Shown piece after piece: positions 1 to 7,009 of a stretch of 11,463 bases of DNA. The translations under genes were made by a program, and so were the position numbers. Position 1 is the first letter of the stretch. Every line of letters starts with the position of its first letter. Source of the DNA: Selenomonadaceae bacterium (GTDB lineage Bacteria; Bacillota; Negativicutes; Selenomonadales; Selenomonadaceae); assembly GCA_016280345.1 (NCBI GenBank), contig JAEEGN010000041.1, positions 1-11,463 of the forward strand, given 5' to 3'. The notes beneath the pieces were generated by a model, which ran no database searches, was not told where the DNA came from, and saw only the letters and a program-made list of their open reading frames with translations.

Positions 1-64
1 AGGGACTCGAACCCTCGACAACCACCTTGGCAAGGTGGCACTCTACCAACTGAGTTAAGCTCGC
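1..64 (-). tRNA. tRNA-Gly (anticodon GCC), 3' end cut by window edge
   Basis: Read on the minus strand, the sequence folds as a tRNA. The acceptor 5' arm is GCGAGCT, followed by T8 and A9. The D stem is ACTC/GAGT around the loop AGTTGGTA. The anticodon stem is CCACC/GGTGG around the loop TTGCCAA, giving anticodon GCC (glycine). A short variable region follows, then a T arm GAGGG with loop TTCGAGT and a returning CCCT. The last T-stem base, the 3' acceptor strand and any encoded CCA lie left of base 1. It has the same orientation as the upstream protein genes. Because its 3' end faces away from the defence genes, it is not the usual geometry for an island integrated into the tRNA 3' end on this side. 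Confidence 0.93.
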
Positions 65-190
65 ACTTGGTGTCGTGAAAACGGCAGATAGTATATCAGA
101 CCCTTGCCGCCCGCGCAAGGGGGAAAATTAAAAAAATCGCAGTTCAAGAAACAGGGGGAGAAACGTGAAACACGTCTAACGCCCCATTTC
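65..190. other. Short spacer between radC and tRNA-Gly; no gene seen
   Basis: This stretch separates the radC stop from the tRNA. It holds the candidate tRNA promoter, a T-run on the minus strand (about 127-138) without a convincing hairpin in front of it, and a weak 5-bp hairpin ACGTG/CACGT (163-167 and 171-175). No clear rho-independent terminator for the operon is visible, so read-through towards the tRNA or rho-dependent termination cannot be excluded. Confidence 0.5.
90..118 (-). promoter_or_regulatory. Candidate sigma70-type promoter for the tRNA-Gly gene
   Basis: On the minus strand, TATACT (bases 95-90) matches the -10 consensus at five of six positions. It lies 17 bases downstream of TTGCGC (bases 118-113), which matches the -35 box only in TTG. 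Transcription would start near base 83, leaving a short leader before the tRNA 5' end at 64. The -35 half overlaps a 7-bp inverted repeat, CCCTTGC/GCAAGGG (101-107 and 115-121). No U-tract follows that repeat on either strand, so I do not call it a rho-independent terminator. Confidence 0.45.
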
Positions 191-955
191 TCACGCCAAT
201 CCCCCTACCCCCATCTTCTTCAAGGAACAAAAGCCTCTGCCGCCCGCGCTCGCAGACACGCCCAAAATCAAGTGGTCAACAACGGGGATTCCGATAAGGC
301 GCCCCGCCTCGACGAGCCGCTCCGTCATGAGGATATCGTCCTTGCCTGGAGTCGGATCGCCCGATGGATGATTATGGGCGACGATGATTGACTGCGCGCC
401 CCAGCGTACTGCCGCCTTAAACACCTCACGTGGATGCGCCGGGGCCTGATCGACAAGTCCATACGTCACACGCAACGGCACCGTACAGAGCGGATGATTC
501 TTGGTGTCGAGCGGCAGGACAAAGAAACCTTCCTGTTCCTCACCCGTCAGCGCCGCTTTACAGAAGATGCGGTAGGCATCCTCCGGTTTAGCGATCTTAA
601 TCTTGCGGATGTCCTCGCCGTCAATCTCGTAGCCACGCCGTACAAGCTCGAACGCCGCCGCGAGTTCCAGCATCTTGAGCTGTCCGACGCCTTTTATCTT
701 CCGCTCGGGATGACGTTTGTTGTAATCGCGGATGTTACGCTCCAGCGTCCGCCAGTCGCTTTTGACGAGTTCCGCTACGGATCCGAACGCATCGAGAAGC
801 CTCCGCGCAGTCTCCAGTACGTTGCAGCCCGCCGACCCCGTCCGCAGCAGAATCGCCAAGAGCGCCTCCGCCTTCAATTCAGAAGGCGAGACGGCGTCGC
901 GCAGCTGTTCGCGCGGCTTGACCTTGTCGGAAAGTTTCTTGAAGTCGCTTGCCAT
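191..955 (-). CDS. radC: RadC-family JAB/MPN domain protein
   Basis: This 254-residue protein has the usual RadC length and layout. An N-terminal helix-hairpin-helix-like region (about 25-105, ending in GVGQLKMLELAAAFELVRR) is followed by a JAB/MPN domain (about 120-245). The metal-site signature HNHPSGD has its two histidines at 194 and 196 and a downstream aspartate at 207. The usual serine of the H-x-H-x7-S-x2-D motif is Gly204. Glu140 or Glu142 could supply the acidic residue. A charged insertion (about 70-88, RDYNKRHPERK) lies in the helical part. ATG at 955 is preceded by a good ribosome site (AAGGGGG), 13 bases after the hsdR stop, so it is probably co-transcribed with hsdR. The cellular role of RadC is unsettled: the old DNA-repair assignment is doubtful, and such genes are common in accessory islands and beside defence genes. 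Confidence 0.93.
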   Translation of the reverse strand: MASDFKKLSDKVKPREQLRDAVSPSELKAEALLAILLRTGSAGCNVLETARRLLDAFGSVAELVKSDWRTLERNIRDYNKRHPERKIKGVGQLKMLELAAAFELVRRGYEIDGEDIRKIKIAKPEDAYRIFCKAALTGEEQEGFFVLPLDTKNHPLCTVPLRVTYGLVDQAPAHPREVFKAAVRWGAQSIIVAHNHPSGDPTPGKDDILMTERLVEAGRLIGIPVVDHLILGVSASAGGRGFCSLKKMGVGGLA

Positions 956-968
956 TCACAACCCCCTT

Positions 969-3900
969 CTATGCGCTCTTCCGTCCGTAATAGGGCGAAG
1001 GCAACGCCGGATAGACCTCGTACACATGCCGATAAACGGCCTCCGTCCGCTCATCGATCTCCGCTTCGGAATACACTCCCGGGAGTCCCGTCGCATCGGC
1101 AAAGAGGAAGTCGAATATCTGCCGCCGAACGCCGTCACGCGTACTCTCCTTCTCGCGCCAGTGGTCAATCTTCAGTTTCTCCGCCTTCAACGCCGCGAGC
1201 AGCTCCTTTGCGACAGACTTCACCTTCTCCGTCTCGGCCTTTGAAAGTTTCGGTTTCCGCAACAGGTCGTAGATGGCCAGCGTCTCTTCGTCCAACCCTT
1301 CCCGCACGGCGCGCTCCTCTTCGGCGGACATCTCCTCGATGAACTTCAAAAGCGCCTCGAACGTCTGTTCGATCGTCAGGCGATCCTTCTCGCTGTTGTA
1401 GGCGGCGACGATCTCCTCGTATCGCCGCTGGAAGTCCGTGCGCAGGGGATTGCGGGCGAGGAGCGCGGCAAGTTTCGCCTCGACTGTCGCCTTGACAGAC
1501 TGCACGGCGGTACGCTTTGAATGCGAGACCGCAAATTCCTGCCTCAACCGTTCAAAGTCGATCCGACTGATATCGTATGGCGTGCGTTCGTCACCGACGG
1601 CTTCCTGTGGTACAATCGCCTCATCGACGATCTTCTGCAGTTCGCGCATGATGTCCGAGATGTCGGCATCCGCCTTCCCCTGCTGAAGGCTCATGTAGAC
1701 GACGCGAATCGCCGCATATTCACCACGATAGCGGTTCACGCCCGCGAACGTGATGCACGCCTTGAACTTCGCAAAGCACGCGCGGCACAGTACCTCGAAG
1801 CGCTTGCGCGTCTCGTCGTTCTCGTTCGCAGCCTCCTTCGCCACGTTGATGGCCGCATTCTTGGCAAAGCCATCCGCTTCCATGATCGCCGCAAGCGAAG
1901 CACCGTGCGCCTCCAGCCATTCCCGCACCAGACGGATCGCCTCGTCGAGTTCCGCCAACAAGTCCTCCTCCGGCTTCACGGGATCAGTCTCGTCGCCTTC
2001 CGTGCCCGACCCGCCCGTTCCTCCGGCAAAGGTCGCCAAGGCCTGGCGCAAATTCTTGAGAATGCCGCAGTAATCGACGATCAGTCCGTTGTTCTTGCCC
2101 TCATTCACGCGGTTCGCGCGGGCGATGGCCTGCATGAGCGTATGCGCCTTGAGCGGCTTGTCGAGGTAGAGCGTCCCCAAAGACGGCACGTCAAACCCCG
2201 TCAGCCACATGGCGCAGACAATCGCGATGCGGAACGGATGCTCCTCCGCCTTGAACGCCTCGTCAACGTCCATGCGCTCCCGCCCCACATACTCCAGTTT
2301 GGACTTGAACGCCTCAGGCAGACACATCCCCTCCTTCATCACCTTACGGTGCGGCAGGATGTCCAACCCCCATTTGGCGAACTTCTCGTCCTCATTCTGC
2401 TCTTCGCTTACGATCACGGCCTTGACCGTCTCCTTCATCCACGCCACCTGCCGCCGCAGGAACTGCTCTTCCTGCTCGTCCTCCGTCGCGTACAGCCGCG
2501 CCTCCAGCGCCTTCGTCTCCTCGTCCCAGTACTTCGAGATGAGGTCGTACATCTTCACGCATGTGATCTTGTCGATGCAGACGAACATCGCCTTGCCGTT
2601 CTCCCACGACGCGGAATAATGGCGCACGAAGTCGCGGGCAATCTGGTCGAGACGCTTTTCCGCCGTGATGACGTGGTAGTCGCGCTTCAGTTCGGATTCC
2701 AGCCTCTCGGCGACATCGACGTTCTCCGCCTCGTACGCCGCCAGCTTCTCGGCGATCTTCTCGTTGATGTCCTTCGTCGCGACGTTCAACTTCTCACCCC
2801 GCGCGTCGTAGTAAAGCGGCACCGTCGCGCCATCGTCCACCGCACGTTGGAAATCGTATCTCGACACGTAGTCCCCGAACACCTGCTTCGTCAGCTCGTC
2901 GCCCTTGAAGAGCGGTGTTCCCGTGAACCCGATGTAACCCGCGTTCGGCAAGGCGTTGCGCATGTTAAGCGCCAAAAGTCCGTATTGCGTCCGGTGCGCC
3001 TCGTCGGAAATCACGATCACGTCGTCGCGCGTGGTGTACGCCTCGCCGGGGCGCACCTCCTCGTTGAACTTCTGGATGAGCGAGAAGACATGGCTCTTGT
3101 GCTGTCCAAGAAGCGACTTCAGATGCGCCCCGCTCGCGGCCCGGCACTCGTCCTTGTCGTTATCGACAATGCCGCACCCGGCGAACGTCTTGTAGATCTG
3201 CGTGTCGAGTTCGTCGCGGTCGGTCAGAACCAGGAACGTGAAGTTGCCGCCGACCTTGCGGTGAACCTTTCGCGTGAAATAGACCATCGAATAACTCTTG
3301 CCAGATCCCTGCGTGTGCCAGAACACGCCCAGCTTGCCGCCCGTGGCCGTGCGGTTTTTCACCGCCTCCACCGCGCGGTTCACGCCGAGGAACTGGTGGT
3401 TGCGGGCGAGAATCTTCGCAACTCCTCCCGCCGATTCGTCATAGACGATGAAATTCTCGAAGAGGTCGAGCAGATTCGCCTTGGAACACGTCCCCTTCAG
3501 CAGCGTCTCCATGTCCACCGCACCCGGATCATCTTCGGAAAGACGCTTCCAGGCGTGGAAGAACTTGAACTTGGCGGAGTGGGTGCCAATCTTCGCGTCG
3601 ATGCCGTTTGCAAGAATCACGAACGCGTTGAAGTGGAAGATCTGCGGCACGACCTTGCGGTAGTCGCAGAAGTTGTCGCGGTAGGCAACGGAGATGTCCT
3701 TCGTGACGTTCTTCAACTCCATGAAGACGAGCGGCACGCCGTTCACGAACCCGACCACATCCGCGCGGCGACGACGACCGAGCGAACCGCGCAGCCACAA
3801 CTCGCGCACGCAAAGGAAGTGGTTGTTCGTTGGCGTGTCGAAGTCGAAGACGCGCAAGTGGACTTTCTTCTTCGAACCATCCGCAGCCGTGTATCGGACG

Positions 3901-4208
3901 GGAATGCCATCGAGCAAGAGCTTGTATTTCTCGCGGTTGAGGGAGTCGAGGCTCGCGGCGACATCTGTCGCGGCAAGAATGCGGATACCCTCCTCGTATG
4001 CTTCAGCGGGAAGCCCCGGATTGAGGTCTTCAAGTGCGGGACGCAAATAACGCACCAACAGCACCTCGCCCTCGTCAACACGCCCCAGCGTCCCCGCCGC
4101 ACCGAAGACCTCCTGCATGGCGTAGACGCACGCGTCCCAGCCGAGCGTTCCGACCAGATACTCCGCCGTCGTCTTCTGCACCAGATTGTCTTCGGTGTAC
4201 GGGTTCAT
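969..4208 (-). CDS. hsdR: Type I restriction enzyme R subunit (nuclease/translocase)
   Basis: The 1079-residue protein matches the R subunit of type I restriction-modification complexes, which cuts unmethylated DNA after ATP-driven translocation. An N-terminal PD-(D/E)xK nuclease is visible: RADVVGF with Asp150 and FMELKN with Glu164 and Lys166. The superfamily-2 motor follows: Walker A HTQGSGKS (298-305), DEAH box (402-405), motif III GFTGTP (427-432), the WLTGFDVPSLGTLYLDKP stretch (668-685) and motif VI QAIARANR (693-700). The rest is a helical, charged C-terminal region that presumably contacts the methyltransferase core. The length is normal and no catalytic residue is missing. ATG at 4208 overlaps the previous stop as ATGA, so translation is probably coupled to the DUF4062/HATPase gene. 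It would act with HsdM and HsdS from the same operon. Confidence 0.97.
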   Translation of the reverse strand: MNPYTEDNLVQKTTAEYLVGTLGWDACVYAMQEVFGAAGTLGRVDEGEVLLVRYLRPALEDLNPGLPAEAYEEGIRILAATDVAASLDSLNREKYKLLLDGIPVRYTAADGSKKKVHLRVFDFDTPTNNHFLCVRELWLRGSLGRRRRADVVGFVNGVPLVFMELKNVTKDISVAYRDNFCDYRKVVPQIFHFNAFVILANGIDAKIGTHSAKFKFFHAWKRLSEDDPGAVDMETLLKGTCSKANLLDLFENFIVYDESAGGVAKILARNHQFLGVNRAVEAVKNRTATGGKLGVFWHTQGSGKSYSMVYFTRKVHRKVGGNFTFLVLTDRDELDTQIYKTFAGCGIVDNDKDECRAASGAHLKSLLGQHKSHVFSLIQKFNEEVRPGEAYTTRDDVIVISDEAHRTQYGLLALNMRNALPNAGYIGFTGTPLFKGDELTKQVFGDYVSRYDFQRAVDDGATVPLYYDARGEKLNVATKDINEKIAEKLAAYEAENVDVAERLESELKRDYHVITAEKRLDQIARDFVRHYSASWENGKAMFVCIDKITCVKMYDLISKYWDEETKALEARLYATEDEQEEQFLRRQVAWMKETVKAVIVSEEQNEDEKFAKWGLDILPHRKVMKEGMCLPEAFKSKLEYVGRERMDVDEAFKAEEHPFRIAIVCAMWLTGFDVPSLGTLYLDKPLKAHTLMQAIARANRVNEGKNNGLIVDYCGILKNLRQALATFAGGTGGSGTEGDETDPVKPEEDLLAELDEAIRLVREWLEAHGASLAAIMEADGFAKNAAINVAKEAANENDETRKRFEVLCRACFAKFKACITFAGVNRYRGEYAAIRVVYMSLQQGKADADISDIMRELQKIVDEAIVPQEAVGDERTPYDISRIDFERLRQEFAVSHSKRTAVQSVKATVEAKLAALLARNPLRTDFQRRYEEIVAAYNSEKDRLTIEQTFEALLKFIEEMSAEEERAVREGLDEETLAIYDLLRKPKLSKAETEKVKSVAKELLAALKAEKLKIDHWREKESTRDGVRRQIFDFLFADATGLPGVYSEAEIDERTEAVYRHVYEVYPALPSPYYGRKSA

Positions 4209-5857
4209 GTGGCGGACTCCGTTCCGTGGCCTGCAAGAAGTTTTGCAACTTGCCGGCCTTTCTTCGTAATGCGATACTTTTGAAGACGGCTATTCGGCTT
4301 CTCTGGTATAGTCAGTTCTATCAACTTGTCGTCAAGCAAGGTAGTAATGCGCCGAACAAGGTTGCCAAATACACGTGGCTTGCCCAACTCCTTCGCGATC
4401 TCCAATCGACCTTTGGGATGCTCCATAACAGAGAGCAAAATCATGTCACGCAACGAACGCACGACTCTACCCCCCGACTCTACCCCCTTGAACACAGGGG
4501 GGTAGAGTCGGCTCGACCTCACGGAACCCCTTGATTTTACAGGGGTTTCTGCATTCGCCCCCCTCCCCCTTACGACCTCGACTTCACCCACTTTTTCCCC
4601 AACTTCACCCACCTGGGTGAAGTCGGCAGCTTCGCCTACCTCCTGACGCCAAAGCACAAGCCGGAAATCGACAGCTGACGGGTGGTATTCTGGTGTCTGA
4701 AGCCCCCATTCCTTGCATTTCCGCACGATGTCCTCGGTTCCGTAGCCGGACTTCTCAACATAGCCCGCCCACTGCATGGCCGTCGCCAGTATCCCATTAT
4801 GTGGTTTCGAGTCATGGGTGCTCAAAAGATTCGCCGCCGTCCACCCACGCGGAAGCGTTCCGGGGTTGAGGACTTCCAGCCGGTCGCGGAAAAGCATGAC
4901 CTGTACGCTCCCCTCGTCCGTATAGTCGCGGTGGCAGACAGCATTGACAATCGCCTCGCGCACGGCCTCGACGGGCAACTCGCTCCGTGCCGGGGCCTGC
5001 GCCGACTCTGCCGCATCACGCGGTCCGACCCAATGATCCACGCGGCTCATCACGAAGTCAAGCGCTTGGTCTATCTGCTCGAACACCGTGCCGCGATAGA
5101 TATGGTAGGACGGGAAAGGCTTCTCGAACGCCGTCCCCCAAAGTTGGACGCACTTGGTCTCCCATGATGGACGAAGCCTCGCAGGGTCTTTTGCGAACAA
5201 GAGAGCTGCCGCATTTGCAATCTTTCCCGTAGCCGCATCCCAAGCGCCAAGCCTGGACAATATCTCCTCCGTTGATATGCCCGCAGGGAACGTCACCTTG
5301 CCCGCCGCCCGTACCATCCGCACGAAATCGGCGATGCGATTCGCGTCAAGGTCTTCAAGCTTGATTCCAAGCGAAAACGATTCATCGAAAGGCCGAACAT
5401 TCACGACATCTCTGTCTTGGAGAAAGCGGAACAATGCTTCGTAAACAGCCTTCTTCAATGTCGCGAATGATGAAAACGACTTGCGCGTCACGCCCTTCTC
5501 CACCTTGGCGACAAGCGCACGTTCCTTAGGAACGCGGGCGGATGACGCCCGTTTGACAAATGCAAGGCGGTACTTGCCGAGTTCCGTCGCCAAGTCATAC
5601 TCGCGTTCAGTCGGCGACACGCCATCCGCATCCTCAAATCCATATTCATTGCCGAGCAACCCGAGGTAAATGTCGCTGTCACGCACCTCACCGAGATAGA
5701 CACCCTGCGCCGACCGATCCTGTGCCGCCGTCTGCTCAAACAGAAACACGTCGAAGAACATGCCCAGCAGCATATCTTTGCGGATGTAGTCCGCAAGAGC
5801 CTTGCGCTCTTTCGCAAACTCGCGCTGTACGCTGGATATGAAAATTCGGTAGGTCAT
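4205..5857 (-). CDS. DUF4062-HATPase-winged-helix fusion, putative sensor/regulator
   Basis: I place the start at ATG 5857 (550 residues), because GGAG lies 9 bases upstream. The ATG at 5872, five codons earlier, directly follows the previous stop and has no ribosome site. Residues 1-100 are a DUF4062 domain (YRIFISSVQREF at 3-14, SDIYLGLLGNEYGF at 61-74, SPTEREYDLA at 81-90), a TIR-like fold. Residues 150-400 match the body of COG2865-type regulators: a GHKL-like ATPase with N-box EAIVNAVCHRDY (301-312), NPGTL (331-335) and GYGTEDI (371-377). A low-complexity linker with repeated VGE units (405-465) leads to a winged-helix-like end (466-545). Family members usually start with an AlbA_2 DNA-binding domain, which DUF4062 replaces here. 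It overlaps hsdR by ATGA. A role as sensor or regulator of the locus is inference. Confidence 0.85.
   Translation of the reverse strand: MTYRIFISSVQREFAKERKALADYIRKDMLLGMFFDVFLFEQTAAQDRSAQGVYLGEVRDSDIYLGLLGNEYGFEDADGVSPTEREYDLATELGKYRLAFVKRASSARVPKERALVAKVEKGVTRKSFSSFATLKKAVYEALFRFLQDRDVVNVRPFDESFSLGIKLEDLDANRIADFVRMVRAAGKVTFPAGISTEEILSRLGAWDAATGKIANAAALLFAKDPARLRPSWETKCVQLWGTAFEKPFPSYHIYRGTVFEQIDQALDFVMSRVDHWVGPRDAAESAQAPARSELPVEAVREAIVNAVCHRDYTDEGSVQVMLFRDRLEVLNPGTLPRGWTAANLLSTHDSKPHNGILATAMQWAGYVEKSGYGTEDIVRKCKEWGLQTPEYHPSAVDFRLVLWRQEVGEAADFTQVGEVGEKVGEVEVVRGRGANAETPVKSRGSVRSSRLYPPVFKGVESGGRVVRSLRDMILLSVMEHPKGRLEIAKELGKPRVFGNLVRRITTLLDDKLIELTIPEKPNSRLQKYRITKKGRQVAKLLAGHGTESAT
4462..4511. 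repeat. 13-bp tandem repeat joined to a 14-bp inverted repeat
   Basis: CGACTCTACCCCC occurs twice head to tail (4462-4474 and 4475-4487). The arm CCGACTCTACCCCC (4474-4487) is mirrored by GGGGGTAGAGTCGG (4498-4511) across a 10-base loop (4488-4497), which gives a perfect 14-bp stem. The element lies in the coding sequence for the linker of the DUF4062/HATPase protein. The 13-base unit is not a multiple of three, so gain or loss of one copy would shift the frame before the winged-helix domain. Confidence 0.9.
4525..4547. repeat. Second small stem-loop sharing a core with the neighbouring repeat
   Basis: AACCCC (4525-4530) pairs with GGGGTT (4542-4547). The core CCCCTTGA-N5-CAGGGG here matches CCCCTTGA-N3-CAGGGG in the larger inverted repeat (4484-4500). 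The two hairpins may therefore be related palindromic units inside the linker-coding DNA. Confidence 0.6.
4579..4625. repeat. Three CGACTTCACCCA-like units, two forming a near-palindrome
   Basis: ACTTCACCCA occurs at 4581-4590 and 4602-4611 and is inverted as TGGGTGAAGT at 4614-4623. The last two form 10-bp arms around CC. The first copy and the inverted one share 12 bases (CGACTTCACCCA). In protein terms these encode the VGE repeats of the linker. Iterated (E/K)VGE linkers are known in this regulator family, so codon-level repetition is the simplest explanation, though a binding site is possible. Confidence 0.6.
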
Positions 5858-5866
5858 GGGGCAACG

Positions 5867-5870
5867 CTCC
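5867..5870 (-). promoter_or_regulatory. Ribosome site choosing the DUF4062/HATPase start at 5857
   Basis: GGAG on the minus strand lies 9 bases before ATG 5857. The in-frame ATG at 5872 has no purine-rich tract before it. The shorter start also places the DUF4062 motif YRIFISS right at the N-terminus, as is usual for this domain. Confidence 0.65.
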
Positions 5871-5872
5871 AT

Positions 5873-7009
5873 CTACTGATGTTCTGCATTAGCACTTGGC
5901 AAATTACGAAGAATATTAGCAAACATCTCTTCAATTTCCTTCAAACGTGAAGCATGGATTATGATGCCAATATTGTTAGGAACCCCCATTTTCGCTTCCA
6001 ATTCAAATCTTTGGGCTACATTCCTTTGTTGTCCATTTGTCGCATTATCTGTCGGTTCTGTATCTTCAACAACGGTTGGAACGGGAACGGGAACAACCTT
6101 GCCCTTAACAGTATTCGTAATAGTGGCATAGTTTATTCCAAGTAACTTAAGCCGACCGCCCAACATGACCCCCTTCAAACCTTCGCCTTTTCTTCTATCT
6201 AAGAATGCTCCTTCCGAAAACAGAAGTACTGGAGATCCACTTGACCCCCAATAAACAGGCATGTCTATTAAGAATTCTCTCCGCCCACCAAAGTTCTTAC
6301 TCGGATTTGTCGCCAAAATTCCCTTTCTAAAGATTGGCTGATTGTTAACATTATCCCACAACCCGCCAGGATAACCTATCATTATCACCTCATCCGTTTG
6401 CGTCACGGATTTCAAGTATTCGTCATCTGGAATAAATGAAGAATTTAGCGAGAAAAAGAATGGCCGTTTCCCTTGTCTCTGCATATGGTTCAAGGCAGGA
6501 ACAATTGGAAGAACGCTCAAATCAACCGAGGCATCAGGATGTCCGATCCATGGGAAGGACCTATTGTCTATTCTAAGAGTATATGTTTCCGAACTTGGAA
6601 AAGAATTAGTGTCCGCTAGAGTAAATACAATAATCGTCTCAACTACATTTTTGACTACATGACGATTAGATACAATTACAGGAAGGTGCAATGTGGGATC
6701 TGTTATATGAGGGATATCATAAAAGAATCCTGTTCCACATGAAATACCATTAGCTCTAACACATGTCAACCGGACAGTTACATACGACAATAATTCTGCC
6801 ATGTGTAATTTGGGGCGAACCGTTCTTGGCGCAACAGCTTGCGCAACTTGCTGCGTATGAGTATTCTCACTCATTTTGTTATCCTTTATTGAAACCGGAA
6901 CAACATTTGTCTTACCATTTGACACTTCAGTAGTATAACCAACAATGTTACCTCCATAACACGAAAAGACAAGACCAAAAGCGAACAAAGTTTTCATGAT
7001 TAATCTCAT
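5873..7009 (-). CDS. Trypsin-like serine protease with export-type leader
   Basis: From ATG 7009 the protein has 378 residues. The start overlaps the hsdS stop as ATGA and has a strong ribosome site (AAAGGAGGAG, 7 bases before). The triad is visible: His117 in SNRHVVK, Asp163 in SVDLSV and Ser257 in GSSGSP, with the chymotrypsin-fold strand GTGFFYD (92-98) before the histidine. The C-terminal part has a loop rich in Val/Pro, Asp and Asn (300-330), then NIGIII (346-351) and a helix, as in bacterial trypsin-like peptidase domains. Residues 1-20 form a basic-hydrophobic signal ending FSCYGG; FSC is only a poor lipobox. A second in-frame ATG at 6874 (Met46), with its own ribosome site, would give a cytosolic 333-residue form containing the whole catalytic domain. 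The gene is AT-rich relative to hsdR. The substrate is unknown; the caspases, membrane protein or DUF4062 protein are candidates. Confidence 0.85.
   Translation of the reverse strand: MRLIMKTLFAFGLVFSCYGGNIVGYTTEVSNGKTNVVPVSIKDNKMSENTHTQQVAQAVAPRTVRPKLHMAELLSYVTVRLTCVRANGISCGTGFFYDIPHITDPTLHLPVIVSNRHVVKNVVETIIVFTLADTNSFPSSETYTLRIDNRSFPWIGHPDASVDLSVLPIVPALNHMQRQGKRPFFFSLNSSFIPDDEYLKSVTQTDEVIMIGYPGGLWDNVNNQPIFRKGILATNPSKNFGGRREFLIDMPVYWGSSGSPVLLFSEGAFLDRRKGEGLKGVMLGGRLKLLGINYATITNTVKGKVVPVPVPTVVEDTEPTDNATNGQQRNVAQRFELEAKMGVPNNIGIIIHASRLKEIEEMFANILRNLPSANAEHQ
6882..6887 (-). promoter_or_regulatory. Ribosome site for a possible internal protease start (6874)
   Basis: AAAGGA lies 7 bases before an in-frame ATG at 6874 (protein continues MSENTHTQQ). 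Initiation here would skip the signal-like leader and give a cytosolic protease. Whether one or both starts are used cannot be settled from sequence alone. Confidence 0.45.

Noticed and set aside
1..64. tRNA-Gly as the attachment site of the island
   Set aside because: Integration normally uses the tRNA 3' end, which faces out of the window to the left, away from the defence genes. No repeat of the visible tRNA sequence was noticed elsewhere in the window.
101..121. CCCTTGC/GCAAGGG hairpin as a rho-independent terminator
   Set aside because: Neither strand has a T-tract immediately after the stem; the T-run on the minus strand lies before it. It overlaps the likely tRNA promoter.
434..1342. 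A 302-codon plus-strand open frame opposite radC and the hsdR end
   Set aside because: It spans two convincing minus-strand genes, and its product is Arg/Ser/Pro-rich, typical of shadow translation.
1521..4283. A 920-codon open frame on the plus strand opposite hsdR
   Set aside because: It is antisense to a full-length, motif-complete hsdR. Its translation is arginine/leucine-rich low-quality sequence with no recognisable motif. Long antisense frames are expected opposite GC-rich genes.
4462..4625. CRISPR array in the repeat-rich part of the DUF4062/HATPase gene
   Set aside because: The repeat units are only 10-14 bp, irregularly spaced, mostly inverted and lie within an intact reading frame.
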